Assembly (NCBI RefSeq): GCF_026013365.1
Contig: NZ_JAPDOE010000001.1
Coordinates: 1,364,001 to 1,428,000, forward strand
Origin: Paenibacillus sp. LS1
GTDB lineage: Bacteria; Bacillota; Bacilli; Paenibacillales; Paenibacillaceae
Direction of reading: 5' to 3'
DNA length: 64,000 nucleotides
Under the pieces are notes generated by a model. The model did not search any database, was not told the origin of the DNA, and saw nothing but the letters and a program-made list of their open reading frames with translations. The translations under genes and the position numbers were made by a program. Positions within the stretch are counted from its first letter, which is position 1, and every line of letters starts with the position of its first letter. Shown piece by piece: positions 42,806 through 52,483 of this stretch.

Positions 42806-43846
42806 TCACCTCAACTCCATATGCTTTGCACGAAGCTGACCGCAAGCGGCAGCAATATCATGTCCCTGTTCACGACGAATGGTTACATTAACACCCTGTT
42901 CCGAGAGAATCTTTTGAAAATTAAAAATGTCGCTTCTGGATGTTCTTACATATTTGCGCTCAGGAACATGGTTAACCGGAATCAGATTCACGTGGCACAA
43001 CATGTTCTTAAGCACGCTTGCCAGTTCTGCTGCATGCTCTGGCTGATCGTTTACCCCACCAATGAGTGCATACTCAAACGTAATTCTCCGACCTGTTTTG
43101 GCCAGATAATAACGAAGGGACTCCATCACGTCTTCGAAAGGAAAACGACGGTTAACCGGCATCAATTTCGAACGCAGTGCATCATTTGGTGCATGGATCG
43201 AAATGGCGAGGTTAATCTGTGTATCTTCATCTGCAAACTTGTAGATATTTGGAACAATTCCGCTCGTAGATACCGTGATGTGACGCTGACCGATATTCAG
43301 TCCTTTTTCATGAATCATAATGCGCAGGAAAGTCATCGTTGCTTCATAGTTTTCGAACGGTTCACCCGAACCCATGATTACGATGCTGCTTACACGCTCG
43401 CCGCGTTCATCGAGAATTTTCTGAGCCTGCACAACCTGGGCAACAATCTCCCCTGCCGTAAGGTTACGCTTGAGTCCACCCAATGTGGATGCACAGAACG
43501 TACAACCAATGCGACATCCAACCTGTGTGGTTACACAGATGCTGTTTCCGTAGTTGTGTTTCATGATTACTGTCTCAATGGCATGATCATCATGAAGACC
43601 AAAGAGGAATTTAACCGTTCCATCCTTGGATTCAAACTTGGTAATCTCCTTCAGCGTTACAAATTCAAATTGCTCTGTCAGTTTTTCACGCAATGGCTTG
43701 GACAGATTGGTCATTTCACTGAAATCATTCACGCGTTTTACATAAATCCAGTCAAAGATTTGGCCACCGCGAAACGCCGGCTCCCCATTCTCCACAGCCC
43801 ATTGCTGCAGTTGTTCCAGAGAATAATCATATATAAAAGGTTTCAT
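42806..43846 (-). CDS. rlmN: Dual-specificity 23S rRNA/tRNA methyltransferase RlmN
   Basis: 346 residues. Radical SAM enzyme methylating C2 of A2503 in 23S rRNA and A37 in some tRNAs. The iron-sulfur motif is [11 protein letters not shown] (CxxxCxxC), with GSGEPFENY and [10 protein letters not shown]. The two catalytic cysteines are in the Radical-SAM core and in the C-terminal AACGQLRA. It begins a transcript: a terminator separates it from rsmB upstream and 250 bp of spacer (43847-44051) presumably holds its promoter. AGGTG is 11 nt from ATG 43846. Confidence 0.95.
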   Translation of the reverse strand: MKPFIYDYSLEQLQQWAVENGEPAFRGGQIFDWIYVKRVNDFSEMTNLSKPLREKLTEQFEFVTLKEITKFESKDGTVKFLFGLHDDHAIETVIMKHNYGNSICVTTQVGCRIGCTFCASTLGGLKRNLTAGEIVAQVVQAQKILDERGERVSSIVIMGSGEPFENYEATMTFLRIMIHEKGLNIGQRHITVSTSGIVPNIYKFADEDTQINLAISIHAPNDALRSKLMPVNRRFPFEDVMESLRYYLAKTGRRITFEYALIGGVNDQPEHAAELASVLKNMLCHVNLIPVNHVPERKYVRTSRSDIFNFQKILSEQGVNVTIRREQGHDIAAACGQLRAKHMELR

Positions 43847-44051
43847 TTTGTTGTCAACACCTATTCCTTCTTTTCTTTTCGTTGGCTTCCTTCTTTTCGT
43901 TCCATTCGTCCTATTCTATCACAAAGACCACGTTACATCCATGTATACCCCTGATATCTGTACTTCATGCATTATAACATCTCAATGCGACCATCGCACC
44001 CTGTCATCACATTCTCTGACAATTATAATCGAAGTCCCATCACAAAGAAAT

Positions 44052-44073
44052 CCGCCGAAGTTCCCCTCGGCGG
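44052..44073 (-). terminator. Terminator after rsmB
   Basis: CCGCCGA / TCGGCGG, 7-bp GC stem with an 8-nt loop, followed on the minus strand by ATTTCTTTG. Splits the def-fmt-rsmB transcript from rlmN-prpC-prkC. Confidence 0.65.
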
Positions 44074-44099
44074 TCATCCTTCCGTGCTCTATTAAACTG

Positions 44100-45602
44100 T
44101 TATTCCGCTGTTTTTGTCAACCGTGCGATGAAAAATCCGTCGCTGTGAGCGTATTGTGGCAAAATCTGAATACCACCGTTCACAACCTTCAAGTTCGCTG
44201 TCTCCGATTCAGACCAGACGGATGCTTCTGCTGGACTATATTCCGGATGTCGATTCAAGAAGTCTGCAACCATATCCTCATTCTCAGCAGGTTCAATGGT
44301 ACACGTGCTATATACCAAAATACCACCTGGTTTTAACAACGGCGCAACCTGATCAAGCAATTCACGTTGCAAGCCTGCGATATCTTCGATATCTTTTACG
44401 GTTTTGGTCCATTTCACATCAGGCTTGCGGCGAATAACACCCAGACCTGAACATGGTGCATCCAGCAAAATGCGGTCAAACGACGCTTCCGGGTACCGTT
44501 CATTCAGGTCTAGCGCATCTCCAGTTACAGCATCGATACAAGTCAGACCGAGACGCTCCGCCTGATCTAGGATCAGCTGGCGCTTGTGGGCATGTACATC
44601 ATTCGCGACAATACGACCGCGATCCTGCATTTTCTCCGCCATGTGAGCTGTTTTACCACCTGGAGCTGCGCAGCAATCCAATACAAGCTGGTCTACTTCT
44701 GGCGCAACTGCTTCAGCGACGAGCATGGAACTTTCGTCCTGTACAGAGAACAAGCCATCCCGATACCAGGACGTTAGTGCCATATTCCCACCACTGCGTA
44801 CAAGAATTCCATCGGAACTCAGCTGAGAAGCTTCAACGACTGCACCTGTGCTGGTCATTTCATGCATCAGTTTCTCCCGTGTGGTCATCGTTGTGTTGAC
44901 CCGAACACTCACCGCTGGCGGTTCATTATTCGCACGACAGATGGCTTCTGCCGTCTCCTCACCGTACTGGGCAATCCAGCGTTCAACCATCCATAACGGG
45001 TGGGAATGCTCCAGTGAAATACGTTCGGCAACGGGCAGATGTTCTGGAATATGAAGTTCATCCCGATTGCGGATCATATTGCGCAGCACACCATTCACCA
45101 TGCCCGAGATTCCCTGATGGCCCAGTTTCTTCGCCAGATTAACCGCTTCGCTAACTACGGCATGTTCCGGAATACGATCCAGGTATATCATCTGGTATAC
45201 GCTGATCCGAAGCAGGCTCCGAACCCAAGGCTGTAGTTTGGATACTCCTTTGGCAACGTAACGTTCCAAGTAATAATCAAGTGTATTCAATCTAGCGATT
45301 GTTCCGTACACCAATTCGGTAGCTAGTCCGGCATCCGCGGGGCTTAAATCCGCCTCTTTCAGACGACGGTTCAACTCCAGATTACTATATGCTCCATCTT
45401 GCTCAACAGCGCTAAGAACCTTCACTGCCAAAGCACGAGCAGAAGTTTTCGGTTTCTGGGAACGAGATGCACCATTTGCGGAAGCATTCCCTGAGCCACC
45501 CGATTTCCCGGGATTTGGACGACGATTTCCTTCGCGCCCGGCTGCATTTGCGGAAGCTTTATGACCTTGGCCTGACGAACGTCCTGATGTATTACCGCTC
45601 AT
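44100..45602 (-). CDS. rsmB: 16S rRNA (cytosine-967-C5)-methyltransferase RsmB
   Basis: 500 residues, about 50 longer than usual. Residues 1-55 are a low-complexity Gly/Ser/Asn/Arg-rich extension. Then comes the NusB-like RNA-binding domain (ARALAVKVLSAVEQDGAYSN, LVYGTIARLNTLDYYL) and the SAM-binding methyltransferase domain with LDCCAAPGGKTAHMAE, DAPCSGLGVIRRKPD (motif IV Cys) and VYSTCTIEPAENEDMV (motif VI catalytic Cys). ATG 45602 overlaps the fmt stop (ATGA). Confidence 0.95.
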   Translation of the reverse strand: MSGNTSGRSSGQGHKASANAAGREGNRRPNPGKSGGSGNASANGASRSQKPKTSARALAVKVLSAVEQDGAYSNLELNRRLKEADLSPADAGLATELVYGTIARLNTLDYYLERYVAKGVSKLQPWVRSLLRISVYQMIYLDRIPEHAVVSEAVNLAKKLGHQGISGMVNGVLRNMIRNRDELHIPEHLPVAERISLEHSHPLWMVERWIAQYGEETAEAICRANNEPPAVSVRVNTTMTTREKLMHEMTSTGAVVEASQLSSDGILVRSGGNMALTSWYRDGLFSVQDESSMLVAEAVAPEVDQLVLDCCAAPGGKTAHMAEKMQDRGRIVANDVHAHKRQLILDQAERLGLTCIDAVTGDALDLNERYPEASFDRILLDAPCSGLGVIRRKPDVKWTKTVKDIEDIAGLQRELLDQVAPLLKPGGILVYSTCTIEPAENEDMVADFLNRHPEYSPAEASVWSESETANLKVVNGGIQILPQYAHSDGFFIARLTKTAE

Positions 45603-46552
45603 CGCAACACCGTTCCAGGTTTCAGTGTACCGCCACGGGCAAAGTCAGCAGCATGCATCACCTTTTTACCCGCAGGTTGTACCTCAGTCAACCAGAGAGA
45701 CCCATTGCCTGTACGCACTTCAATACCTGACTTATTCAATTGCAGCACGGTTCCTGGCTCTGCTTGTCCAGCACCCGAAGAAGTTGCCAGATCCACATGA
45801 TCGGGGTTAGCCGCTGCCCAGACTTTGAAGACTTGATCATCCCACATCGTAAATGCACCCGAGAACGGCACAAGACCACGGATTTGATTGAACAATTCGC
45901 GTGATGTACGACTCCAGTCCATCTTCTCGTCTTCCCGAGTCAGATTGCGCGCATAAGAAGCCTCGGCATCATCCTGAGGGACAGCCGTTGTTTCGCCTAC
46001 AATCAATCGTGGCATTTCAGCCAGTAGCAATCTCGAACCAGCCTCACTTAGTTTGTCAAACATCGTTCCTGATGTATCTTCATCCGTAATCGGCAGTTGC
46101 ACATACGAGATCATATCTCCCGTATCGAGGCCTTCAGCCATATACATCAATGTGACTCCTGTCACGGATTCCCCGTTAATAATGGAACGTTGGATCGGGG
46201 CTCCTCCCCGATATTTCGGCAAAAGAGAGCCATGCACGTTCACACAACCACGAACAGGCATATCCAGCACGGCTTTGGGAAGAATCTGCCCGAATGCCGC
46301 GGTAACGATCAGATCCGGCTTCCACTCAGCCAAGCGGGCTACGGCTTCCGGATCACGCAGTTTAACAGGCTGAAACACCGGCAGACCGTGGCGTTCTGCT
46401 GCGGCCTTAACCGGTGTTGGCGTAAGTACTTTTTTGCGTCCCTGTGGTTTATCAGGTTGAGTCACCACACCCACCACATTGTATCCCTCTGCAATCAGCA
46501 TATCGAGAGAAGGAACTGCAAATTCAGGTGTTCCCATAAAAACAATATTCAA
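45599..46552 (-). CDS. fmt: Methionyl-tRNA formyltransferase
   Basis: 317 residues from TTG 46552 (MNIVFMGTPEFAVPSL). Formylates initiator Met-tRNA. Motifs: VTQPDKPQGRKK, VHGSLLPKYRGGAPIQRSII (catalytic HGSLLP and SLLP loop) and MAEGLDTGDM. GGAG is 7 nt before this TTG, while GTG 46561 overlaps the site, so TTG is preferred. Lies 12 bp after def in the classical def-fmt-rsmB order. Confidence 0.95.
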   Translation of the reverse strand: MNIVFMGTPEFAVPSLDMLIAEGYNVVGVVTQPDKPQGRKKVLTPTPVKAAAERHGLPVFQPVKLRDPEAVARLAEWKPDLIVTAAFGQILPKAVLDMPVRGCVNVHGSLLPKYRGGAPIQRSIINGESVTGVTLMYMAEGLDTGDMISYVQLPITDEDTSGTMFDKLSEAGSRLLLAEMPRLIVGETTAVPQDDAEASYARNLTREDEKMDWSRTSRELFNQIRGLVPFSGAFTMWDDQVFKVWAAANPDHVDLATSSGAGQAEPGTVLQLNKSGIEVRTGNGSLWLTEVQPAGKKVMHAADFARGGTLKPGTVLR

Positions 46553-46564
46553 ATCGATCACTCC

Positions 46565-47053
46565 TTAATTACGACGCGGTCCCGTTTGATCTGCTGCAAT
46601 TTCGTACACTTTCTCGGCGATATCCGTGAAGAGTACGCCATCCAGATGATCAATTTCATGCTGGAATGCACGGGACAGCAGGCCACTACCCGTAATAATC
46701 AACTCTTTGCCTTCACGATCCAGACCTTTGACCGTAACGGTCTCAAAACGGCGAACGTCACCATTAATTCCAGGGATACTCAGACAACCTTCCGGTCCGA
46801 ATTGCTCCCCCTCACTTGCGATGATCTCAGGGTTAATCATCTTGATCAGTCCTTGCTCATCACCGGCGTCAATAACGATCAGACGTTTCAAAATGCCGAC
46901 CTGTGGCGCAGCAAGACCTACACCTTCCGCATCGTACATGGTATCAGCCATATCATCCAGCAATTTTTGTACATTCGGTGTAATTTTGGGTACTTCTTTG
47001 GCTCTCTTGTGGAGCACCTCATCTGGTTCTTGAACGATAATGCGAATCGACAT
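46565..47053 (-). CDS. def: Peptide deformylase
   Basis: 162 residues. Removes the N-formyl group from nascent proteins. All three metal motifs are intact: GVGLAAPQVG, EGCLSIPG and QHEIDHLDG. This is the type I (single-domain) length. ATG 47053 follows GGAAGGTG. 116 bp separate it from priA with no terminator recognised, so read-through from priA is possible. Confidence 0.96.
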   Translation of the reverse strand: MSIRIIVQEPDEVLHKRAKEVPKITPNVQKLLDDMADTMYDAEGVGLAAPQVGILKRLIVIDAGDEQGLIKMINPEIIASEGEQFGPEGCLSIPGINGDVRRFETVTVKGLDREGKELIITGSGLLSRAFQHEIDHLDGVLFTDIAEKVYEIAADQTGPRRN

Positions 47054-47169
47054 GTTGTAAGCACCTTCCTAATCCTCATCATAATTTCAGGACGATTTCT
47101 GTATTTTTTGGGTATTCATTTTAATCTATGTTTATACCGCTTGTTTACATCCGCATTGCTGCAAAATGC

Positions 47170-49719
47170 TTACATTAACATTTGCGGGTCTACATCCAGA
47201 CTAATGAGCAGTTTTTGCGCCTGAACATCATCGTCCATGCGCCGGGCTGTTGCCAGAGCAAGTCCGATGGCGTCTACATCCCCCCGCCATTTTATCATAC
47301 ATTGGAATCTGTATCTATTCTTGATCCGTGGAATCGGGGACGCTACTGGCCCAAGCACATCAAAGGCATCATTGCTGAAACGATCCAGACTGCCGAGCCA
47401 TCCGGCTGCATTAGCCTTCTCCTTCAGTATTCGCGTGTAGTTCTCGGCAAGACGAATCAATACCGGAAGCTGTTCATGCGAAAAGGTTACCAGAATCAGG
47501 CGACAGTAAGGTGGATATTGCAAATTGCGACGGTGCAGCAGCTCCTCACGTACAAACGACACATAGTCATGCTGGCTCGCATGCCCAATGGAGTAATGTT
47601 CGGGAGTATAGGACTGAACGAACACCTCACCAGGCAATTGGTGCCGACCCGCTCGGCCAGCTACTTGTGTTAGCAACTGAAACGTTTTTTCGGCAGCACG
47701 AAAATCAGGTAAATTCAGTGCTGAATCCGCTGTTATCACGCCAACCAAGGTCACATCAGGGAAGTCTAGCCCCTTTGCAACCATCTGTGTGCCTAGCAAC
47801 ACGTCTGCCTTTTTCTCACGAAACTGTTTCAGCAGCTTCTCGTGAGCCCCTTTTTCCGTTGTTGTATCCACATCCATCCGAATGACCCGAATGCCCGGAA
47901 AGAGCTTCGCAAGCTCTTCCTCGACCCGTTGTGTACCTGTACCAAAGTATCGAATATGCTCACTTCCACAATCCGGACACACTTCAGGAGCCGCTTCTGC
48001 ATATCCGCAATAATGACAACGGAGATTATTCGAGCGCTGATGATACGTCAATGAAATATCACATTCGGGACAACCTGCTACATATCCACAACTTCGGCAC
48101 ATGACAAAGGTCGAATATCCACGGCGATTCAGCAAAAGTACCGTCTGTTCACCACGTTCCAAGCGCTCCTCCAGCCCTTTGTGCAAAGCCCTACTGAACA
48201 TGGAACGGTTGCCATCCTTCAACTCTTCGCGCATGTCAACGATTCGCACTTCCGGGAGCTTGTTACCCAGTGCCCGTGTTGGCATCTCCAGCAAGAGTGG
48301 TGCAAAATCATCGTTGCTTTGCGAGCGTGACGCATAGTAACTTTCTAGCGAAGGTGTCGCTGAACCCAGAACAACAACGGCCTGATGCTGCTGTGCTCTT
48401 TTTACCGCTACATCACGGGCATGATATTTCGGAGTTTCCTCCTGTTTGTAAGAAGTCTCGTGCTCTTCATCCATAATGATCAGCCCAAGGCGACTGAACG
48501 GAGCAAATACGGCTGACCGCGCCCCAATGGCAACCTTCACCTGACCCTCACGAATCTTACGCCATTCATCATAACGTTCACCGCCTGACAGACGACTGTG
48601 CATGACCGCAACCTGATCACCAAAGCGCCCTTTGAAGCGCTCTACCATCTGCGGGGTCAGTGCAATCTCGGGCACCAGTACAATGGCCTGCCGATCCTGC
48701 TCGATGCATTGTTGAATCGTTTGAAGATAGACTTCTGTCTTGCCGCTGCCTGTGACACCATGCAGCAAAAATACCCCATGACGCTGTTCCTGCAATCGGC
48801 CATTGATATTGTCATAGACATGTTTTTGCTCATCGGTCAGAACCAGCGGTTCCGTCGCTTTGAACGTCCTGCCCTGATAAGGGTCACGAAAGACCTCAAC
48901 GTCCTCGGTTACAATCAGTCCCTTTTCCTCAAGACCCTTGATTGTTGCGGCCGATACCTGCAGTGTAGACAACACTTCTTTCATCGGCATTGGCAAAAGT
49001 TCTTTCATTTCCAGCAAAAAAGCCAGAATCTCCTTCTGCCGCTGTGCTTTTGCCGGGAACGATGCAAGTGCTTCCTGAGCAGTAGCGATATCTACAGCCA
49101 GATCAACGGACTTCATCGTTTTCTTATTCAACTTGTCCTTGATGGCCTGACTCTCCAGCAGCACACCACCAAGCAATAGTTTCTTAATTAGCGCAGCATG
49201 ATTGGGATATTTCCGACTGAGCTGTTGCAGGGGTACCTGCCCCCGACTTTTGACAAAACGGATGATATCCTGCTGCACCTTCTCGGTCGTAGACTCTTCT
49301 CCCCAAACAAATAACACCTCATCATCCGGTTGTGCACCCTCGATCTGTCCGTCCAGTGCATCTCCCAGCGAGATGTAGCGTTCTGCTTTCCCCTTCAATG
49401 CCGTCGGTACCATCACCTGTAATGACAAAATTCGGTTACTGGCATAACGCCCACTCATCCATTCGGCCAACTCAACCAAATCCTTTGACAATGGGGGAAC
49501 AATGTCCAGCAACTCCTGGATCTGCTTCAGCCTGAATGTTTCCTCCCCGGTACGTGGCACAAGATCAATCACGAATCCCTGCACCGTCCGATGACCAAAA
49601 GGTACACCCACCCGGCTGCCAATCTCGATCCATTCTCTCATCGATTCAGGTACCAAGTAATCAAACGGCCGGTCTGTTTCCTTCACAGGAACATCGACAA
49701 TGACCTTGGCAATCTCCAT
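47170..49719 (-). CDS. priA: Primosomal replication restart helicase PriA
   Basis: 849 residues. Reloads the replisome at stalled forks. N-terminal DNA-binding domain (IAKVIVDVPVKETDRPFDYL), helicase core with LLHGVTGSGKTEVYL, MDEEHETSYKQ, LGSATPSLES, and a zinc domain with CRSCGYVAGCPECD and CHYCGYAEAAPEVCPDCGS. The C-terminal helicase motif is TQVAGRAGR. Its GGGAGG site lies in the last codons of coaBC, so the two are translationally linked. Confidence 0.96.
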   Translation of the reverse strand: MEIAKVIVDVPVKETDRPFDYLVPESMREWIEIGSRVGVPFGHRTVQGFVIDLVPRTGEETFRLKQIQELLDIVPPLSKDLVELAEWMSGRYASNRILSLQVMVPTALKGKAERYISLGDALDGQIEGAQPDDEVLFVWGEESTTEKVQQDIIRFVKSRGQVPLQQLSRKYPNHAALIKKLLLGGVLLESQAIKDKLNKKTMKSVDLAVDIATAQEALASFPAKAQRQKEILAFLLEMKELLPMPMKEVLSTLQVSAATIKGLEEKGLIVTEDVEVFRDPYQGRTFKATEPLVLTDEQKHVYDNINGRLQEQRHGVFLLHGVTGSGKTEVYLQTIQQCIEQDRQAIVLVPEIALTPQMVERFKGRFGDQVAVMHSRLSGGERYDEWRKIREGQVKVAIGARSAVFAPFSRLGLIIMDEEHETSYKQEETPKYHARDVAVKRAQQHQAVVVLGSATPSLESYYASRSQSNDDFAPLLLEMPTRALGNKLPEVRIVDMREELKDGNRSMFSRALHKGLEERLERGEQTVLLLNRRGYSTFVMCRSCGYVAGCPECDISLTYHQRSNNLRCHYCGYAEAAPEVCPDCGSEHIRYFGTGTQRVEEELAKLFPGIRVIRMDVDTTTEKGAHEKLLKQFREKKADVLLGTQMVAKGLDFPDVTLVGVITADSALNLPDFRAAEKTFQLLTQVAGRAGRHQLPGEVFVQSYTPEHYSIGHASQHDYVSFVREELLHRRNLQYPPYCRLILVTFSHEQLPVLIRLAENYTRILKEKANAAGWLGSLDRFSNDAFDVLGPVASPIPRIKNRYRFQCMIKWRGDVDAIGLALATARRMDDDVQAQKLLISLDVDPQMLM

Positions 49720-49722
49720 ATC

Positions 49723-50958
49723 CTAATTCCTCCCGGCAATGCGCTCCGCCGCAATCCGGAGCAAGCGATGAGCCACATCGTCCTTGGCCATCACTTGAAG
49801 CTCCTCCACCAAACCCTCCCGGTCATATATATGTACCGCGTTGGTGTCTGTTCCAAATCCTGCACCCGTGCGGGTTACGTCATTGGCTACGATCAGATCA
49901 CAGTTTTTCCGTTCCAATTTCTCACGTGCATACATCTCAACCGACTGAGTCTCCGCAGCAAAACCAATCAAAAACTGATGGGTCTTCTGTTTACCCAGCG
50001 TTTCAAGAATATCTATATTTTTAACAAGTTCGAGCGACAGCGTGTCGCCTTTCTTCTTGATCTTCTCGGTATAAACTTCCTTCAGCCGATAATCGGCAAC
50101 AGCCGCCGCCTTAACCACGATATCTGCATCATCCCACTCGCGTGTTACCGCTTCATACATGTCCTGTGCAGACTGTACAGGGATCAACTCAACGTTCTCC
50201 GGTGGCTTGGCTTGGGTATTGCCCATGACCAGTTTCACATCTGCCCCCAGATCACGCGCAGCTGCGGCTATCGCAAATCCCATTTTGCCAGATGAATCGT
50301 TCGTAATGTATCGTACTGGGTCAATGCGCTCAATCGTACCTCCAGCCGTAACGACAACCTTCTTGCCTTGTAACACTGAAGCTTGTCCTTGCCGGGCACG
50401 GTCTGCAGACTCGTGCTGTTCGAAGAAACGTTCCACCACATCCACAATGCTCTCCGGTTCTTCCAAACGTCCCTTGCCCACATATCCACACGCAAGCAGA
50501 CCTTCACCCGGTTCAATCATCATGGCACCCCGTTCCACAAGCAGGCTCATATTATGCTTTACAGCTGGATGATCATACATATGTACATTCATAGCTGGAG
50601 CAATCATGACAGGGGCTGTCGTAGCAAGAAGAGTAGTTGAAAGCATATCATCTGCCATGCCATTCGCCATCTTGGCAATTACATTGGCTGTAGCCGGAGC
50701 AACCAGAACAAGATCAGCCAGATCGGCCAGATGAATATGAGATACGACTGCCGGTTCACGCTCATCAAATGTATCGGTATATACGGTGTTTCGGGTCAAC
50801 GTTTGCAGCGTCAATTCGGTAATAAACTGTGTAGCGGAAGCTGTCATGATCACATGAACATCCGCTCCCTTTTGCACCAGTCTGCTGCATAATGTTGCCG
50901 CTTTGTAAGCGGCTATGCCGCCTGTCACACCAAGCACGATTTTTTTACCGTTCAACAT
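49723..50958 (-). CDS. coaBC: Bifunctional phosphopantothenoylcysteine decarboxylase / phosphopantothenate-cysteine ligase
   Basis: 411 residues. Two consecutive steps of coenzyme A synthesis. The N-terminal CoaC flavoprotein half (1-185) has LGVTGGIAAYKA, the active-site PAMNVHMYDHP and the ACGYVGKGRLEEP lid (Cys). The C-terminal CoaB half (190-411) has VVTAGGTIERIDPVRYITN, AAVADYRLKE and KKGDTLSLELVKN. GGGGG precedes ATG 50958. First gene of coaBC-priA-def-fmt-rsmB. Confidence 0.96.
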   Translation of the reverse strand: MLNGKKIVLGVTGGIAAYKAATLCSRLVQKGADVHVIMTASATQFITELTLQTLTRNTVYTDTFDEREPAVVSHIHLADLADLVLVAPATANVIAKMANGMADDMLSTTLLATTAPVMIAPAMNVHMYDHPAVKHNMSLLVERGAMMIEPGEGLLACGYVGKGRLEEPESIVDVVERFFEQHESADRARQGQASVLQGKKVVVTAGGTIERIDPVRYITNDSSGKMGFAIAAAARDLGADVKLVMGNTQAKPPENVELIPVQSAQDMYEAVTREWDDADIVVKAAAVADYRLKEVYTEKIKKKGDTLSLELVKNIDILETLGKQKTHQFLIGFAAETQSVEMYAREKLERKNCDLIVANDVTRTGAGFGTDTNAVHIYDREGLVEELQVMAKDDVAHRLLRIAAERIAGRN

Positions 50959-51015
50959 GTTTATTTCCCCCGATATTTATACGACGTCTAAGTAAGATTC
51001 CGTTAAAATATGCTT

Positions 51016-51139
51016 ATTGGAATCAATTTCATAATACCTTAAGTTGCTTCAATCAAGGCTATATATAGATCAAAACGATTCAATTTGTCTATATAGTTAC
51101 AAAAACGATGATTTAATGAGTTATGAAATTGATTCAATC
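51016..51139. repeat. AT-rich nested inverted repeat upstream of coaBC
   Basis: GAATCAATTTCATAA (51020-51034) is perfectly complementary to TTATGAAATTGATTC (51121-51135), extendable by ATTG with a one-base bulge. Inside, CTATATATAGAT (51059-51070) faces GTCTATATAG (51087-51096). The whole 120-bp unit could form a cruciform or RNA hairpin; it resembles a small MITE or an attenuator. Confidence 0.6.
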
Positions 51140-51150
51140 ATAAAAAAATA

Positions 51151-51166
51151 ACAACCTCGCGGTTGT
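51151..51166 (-). terminator. rpoZ terminator
   Basis: On minus, ACAACC-GCGA-GGTTGT followed by TATTTTTTTATG. It ends the yitJ-like to rpoZ transcript before coaBC. Confidence 0.8.
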
Positions 51167-51216
51167 CAATTAATCCGGCTTACGCCGTATGCAGTTGAAG
51201 AGCAGCCGCAAGCGGC

Positions 51217-51429
51217 TTACTCTTCTTCTTCGTCCTGTCCTTTGATGACAACGAGCAGGTCTCCATAGATTTCTTCCAGTGCAACGCCAACTTGTTTATG
51301 GGATCTCGCACCTCTTAAATCCGTTTTTTCACCTTCACGTAGCTGTCTAGCCCGGCGGGAAGCAGCAACAACAAGGGAATACTTGCTGTCGACTTTGTTC
51401 ATCATTTCATCAATAGAAGGATACAGCAT
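51217..51429 (-). CDS. rpoZ: RNA polymerase omega subunit
   Basis: 70 residues. Begins [20 protein letters not shown] and contains [11 protein letters not shown] and [13 protein letters not shown], the omega core that latches the beta-prime C-terminus. Acidic tail GQDEEEE. I start at ATG 51429; the GTG four codons earlier is part of the GAGGTG ribosome site. Follows gmk by 156 bp and is ended by a hairpin. Confidence 0.95.
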   Translation of the reverse strand: MLYPSIDEMMNKVDSKYSLVVAASRRARQLREGEKTDLRGARSHKQVGVALEEIYGDLLVVIKGQDEEEE

Positions 51430-51585
51430 ATTAACAAACACCTCTTCGCATTAGTATAATCACAAGTTGCCGCCTGACAGAACTGATGTGGCATGTCTTC
51501 ACATTCTGCAGTCCAATAAGGACTGCTTCAATACATGATATGACAACTGCCCCACTTATATCGTATTCTGCAGCGGCAAAAGGGA

Positions 51586-52158
51586 TTATTTATTGATCTT
51601 ACAATGTTCGGCGATTATGATGCTTTCTATTCTCTTGCACGCCAAATCAATTTCATCATTAACAACAGCGTAATCATACTGCTCCAGCAGACTGATCTCA
51701 TCGACCGCCACAGACATCCGGTGATCAATGGTCGCTTGACTTTCAGTACCACGACCCTGAATGCGATCTTTCAGCTCATCCAATGAAGGAGGAAGCAGGA
51801 AAACAAAGATGCCTTCCGGGAATTTCTCTTTCACTTTTAACGCGCCTTGAACCTCAATCTCCAGAATGATGTCGCGGCCTTCGTTAATCGTTTTCTCTAC
51901 AAAATCACGCGGTGTTCCGTAATAATTACCAACATACTCCGCATGTTCCAACAATTGATCTTCAGCAATCATGTTCAGGAACTCTTCATGACTTCTGAAG
52001 AAATAGTTCACACCATGTTCTTCACCCAGACGAGGCTGACGGGTTGTCGCCGATACGGAATAGATCAATTCCGGCACCCGTTTGCGCAAAGCGCTGCATA
52101 CAGTACCCTTCCCGACCCCAGATGGGCCGGACAACACTACCAGTAATCCCTTAGACAT
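51586..52158 (-). CDS. gmk: Guanylate kinase
   Basis: 190 residues. Converts GMP to GDP. P-loop [15 protein letters not shown]-binding [19 protein letters not shown] and [10 protein letters not shown], with [24 protein letters not shown] 52158 ([11 protein letters not shown]) has GGAG six bases upstream; 30 further upstream codons are not credible. Thirteen bases after remA. Confidence 0.97.
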   Translation of the reverse strand: MSKGLLVVLSGPSGVGKGTVCSALRKRVPELIYSVSATTRQPRLGEEHGVNYFFRSHEEFLNMIAEDQLLEHAEYVGNYYGTPRDFVEKTINEGRDIILEIEVQGALKVKEKFPEGIFVFLLPPSLDELKDRIQGRGTESQATIDHRMSVAVDEISLLEQYDYAVVNDEIDLACKRIESIIIAEHCKINK

Positions 52159-52171
52159 ATTACACTCCATT

Positions 52172-52432
52172 TTATTCGTCGTTATCATCATCTTTCGAAG
52201 AAAGACGATGGGCGACCGTCTCCGGCTGAACGGCAGACAGAATGACATGATCGCTATCCGTAATAATTACGGCACGAGTACGTCTTCCGTACGTTGCATC
52301 AATCAGCATGTGACGATCTCTTGCCTCTTGTATAATTCTCTTGATCGGCGCCGATTCCGGACTCACGATGGATATAATCCGGTTCGCCGATACGATGTTA
52401 CCGAATCCAATGTTAATGAGTTTGATTGCCAT
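52172..52432 (-). CDS. remA: Extracellular matrix regulator RemA
   Basis: 86 residues (DUF370). [20 protein letters not shown] and [20 protein letters not shown] are the conserved parts. In B. subtilis RemA is a DNA-binding activator of biofilm matrix operons and glutamate/osmoprotection genes. A link to the exopolysaccharide cluster in this window is possible but not shown. Start ATG 52432 with GGGGGAAG about 11 nt upstream. Located between yicC and gmk, the conserved order. Confidence 0.93.
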   Translation of the reverse strand: MAIKLINIGFGNIVSANRIISIVSPESAPIKRIIQEARDRHMLIDATYGRRTRAVIITDSDHVILSAVQPETVAHRLSSKDDDNDE

Positions 52433-52483
52433 AATCAGGTTCTTCCCCCTATACATGCGACTCTTCTGCCGAAATGTGGCCGT

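Noticed and set aside
42791..43954. 387-codon plus-strand frame
   Set aside because: Antisense to rlmN; residue composition is that of a reverse-strand shadow.
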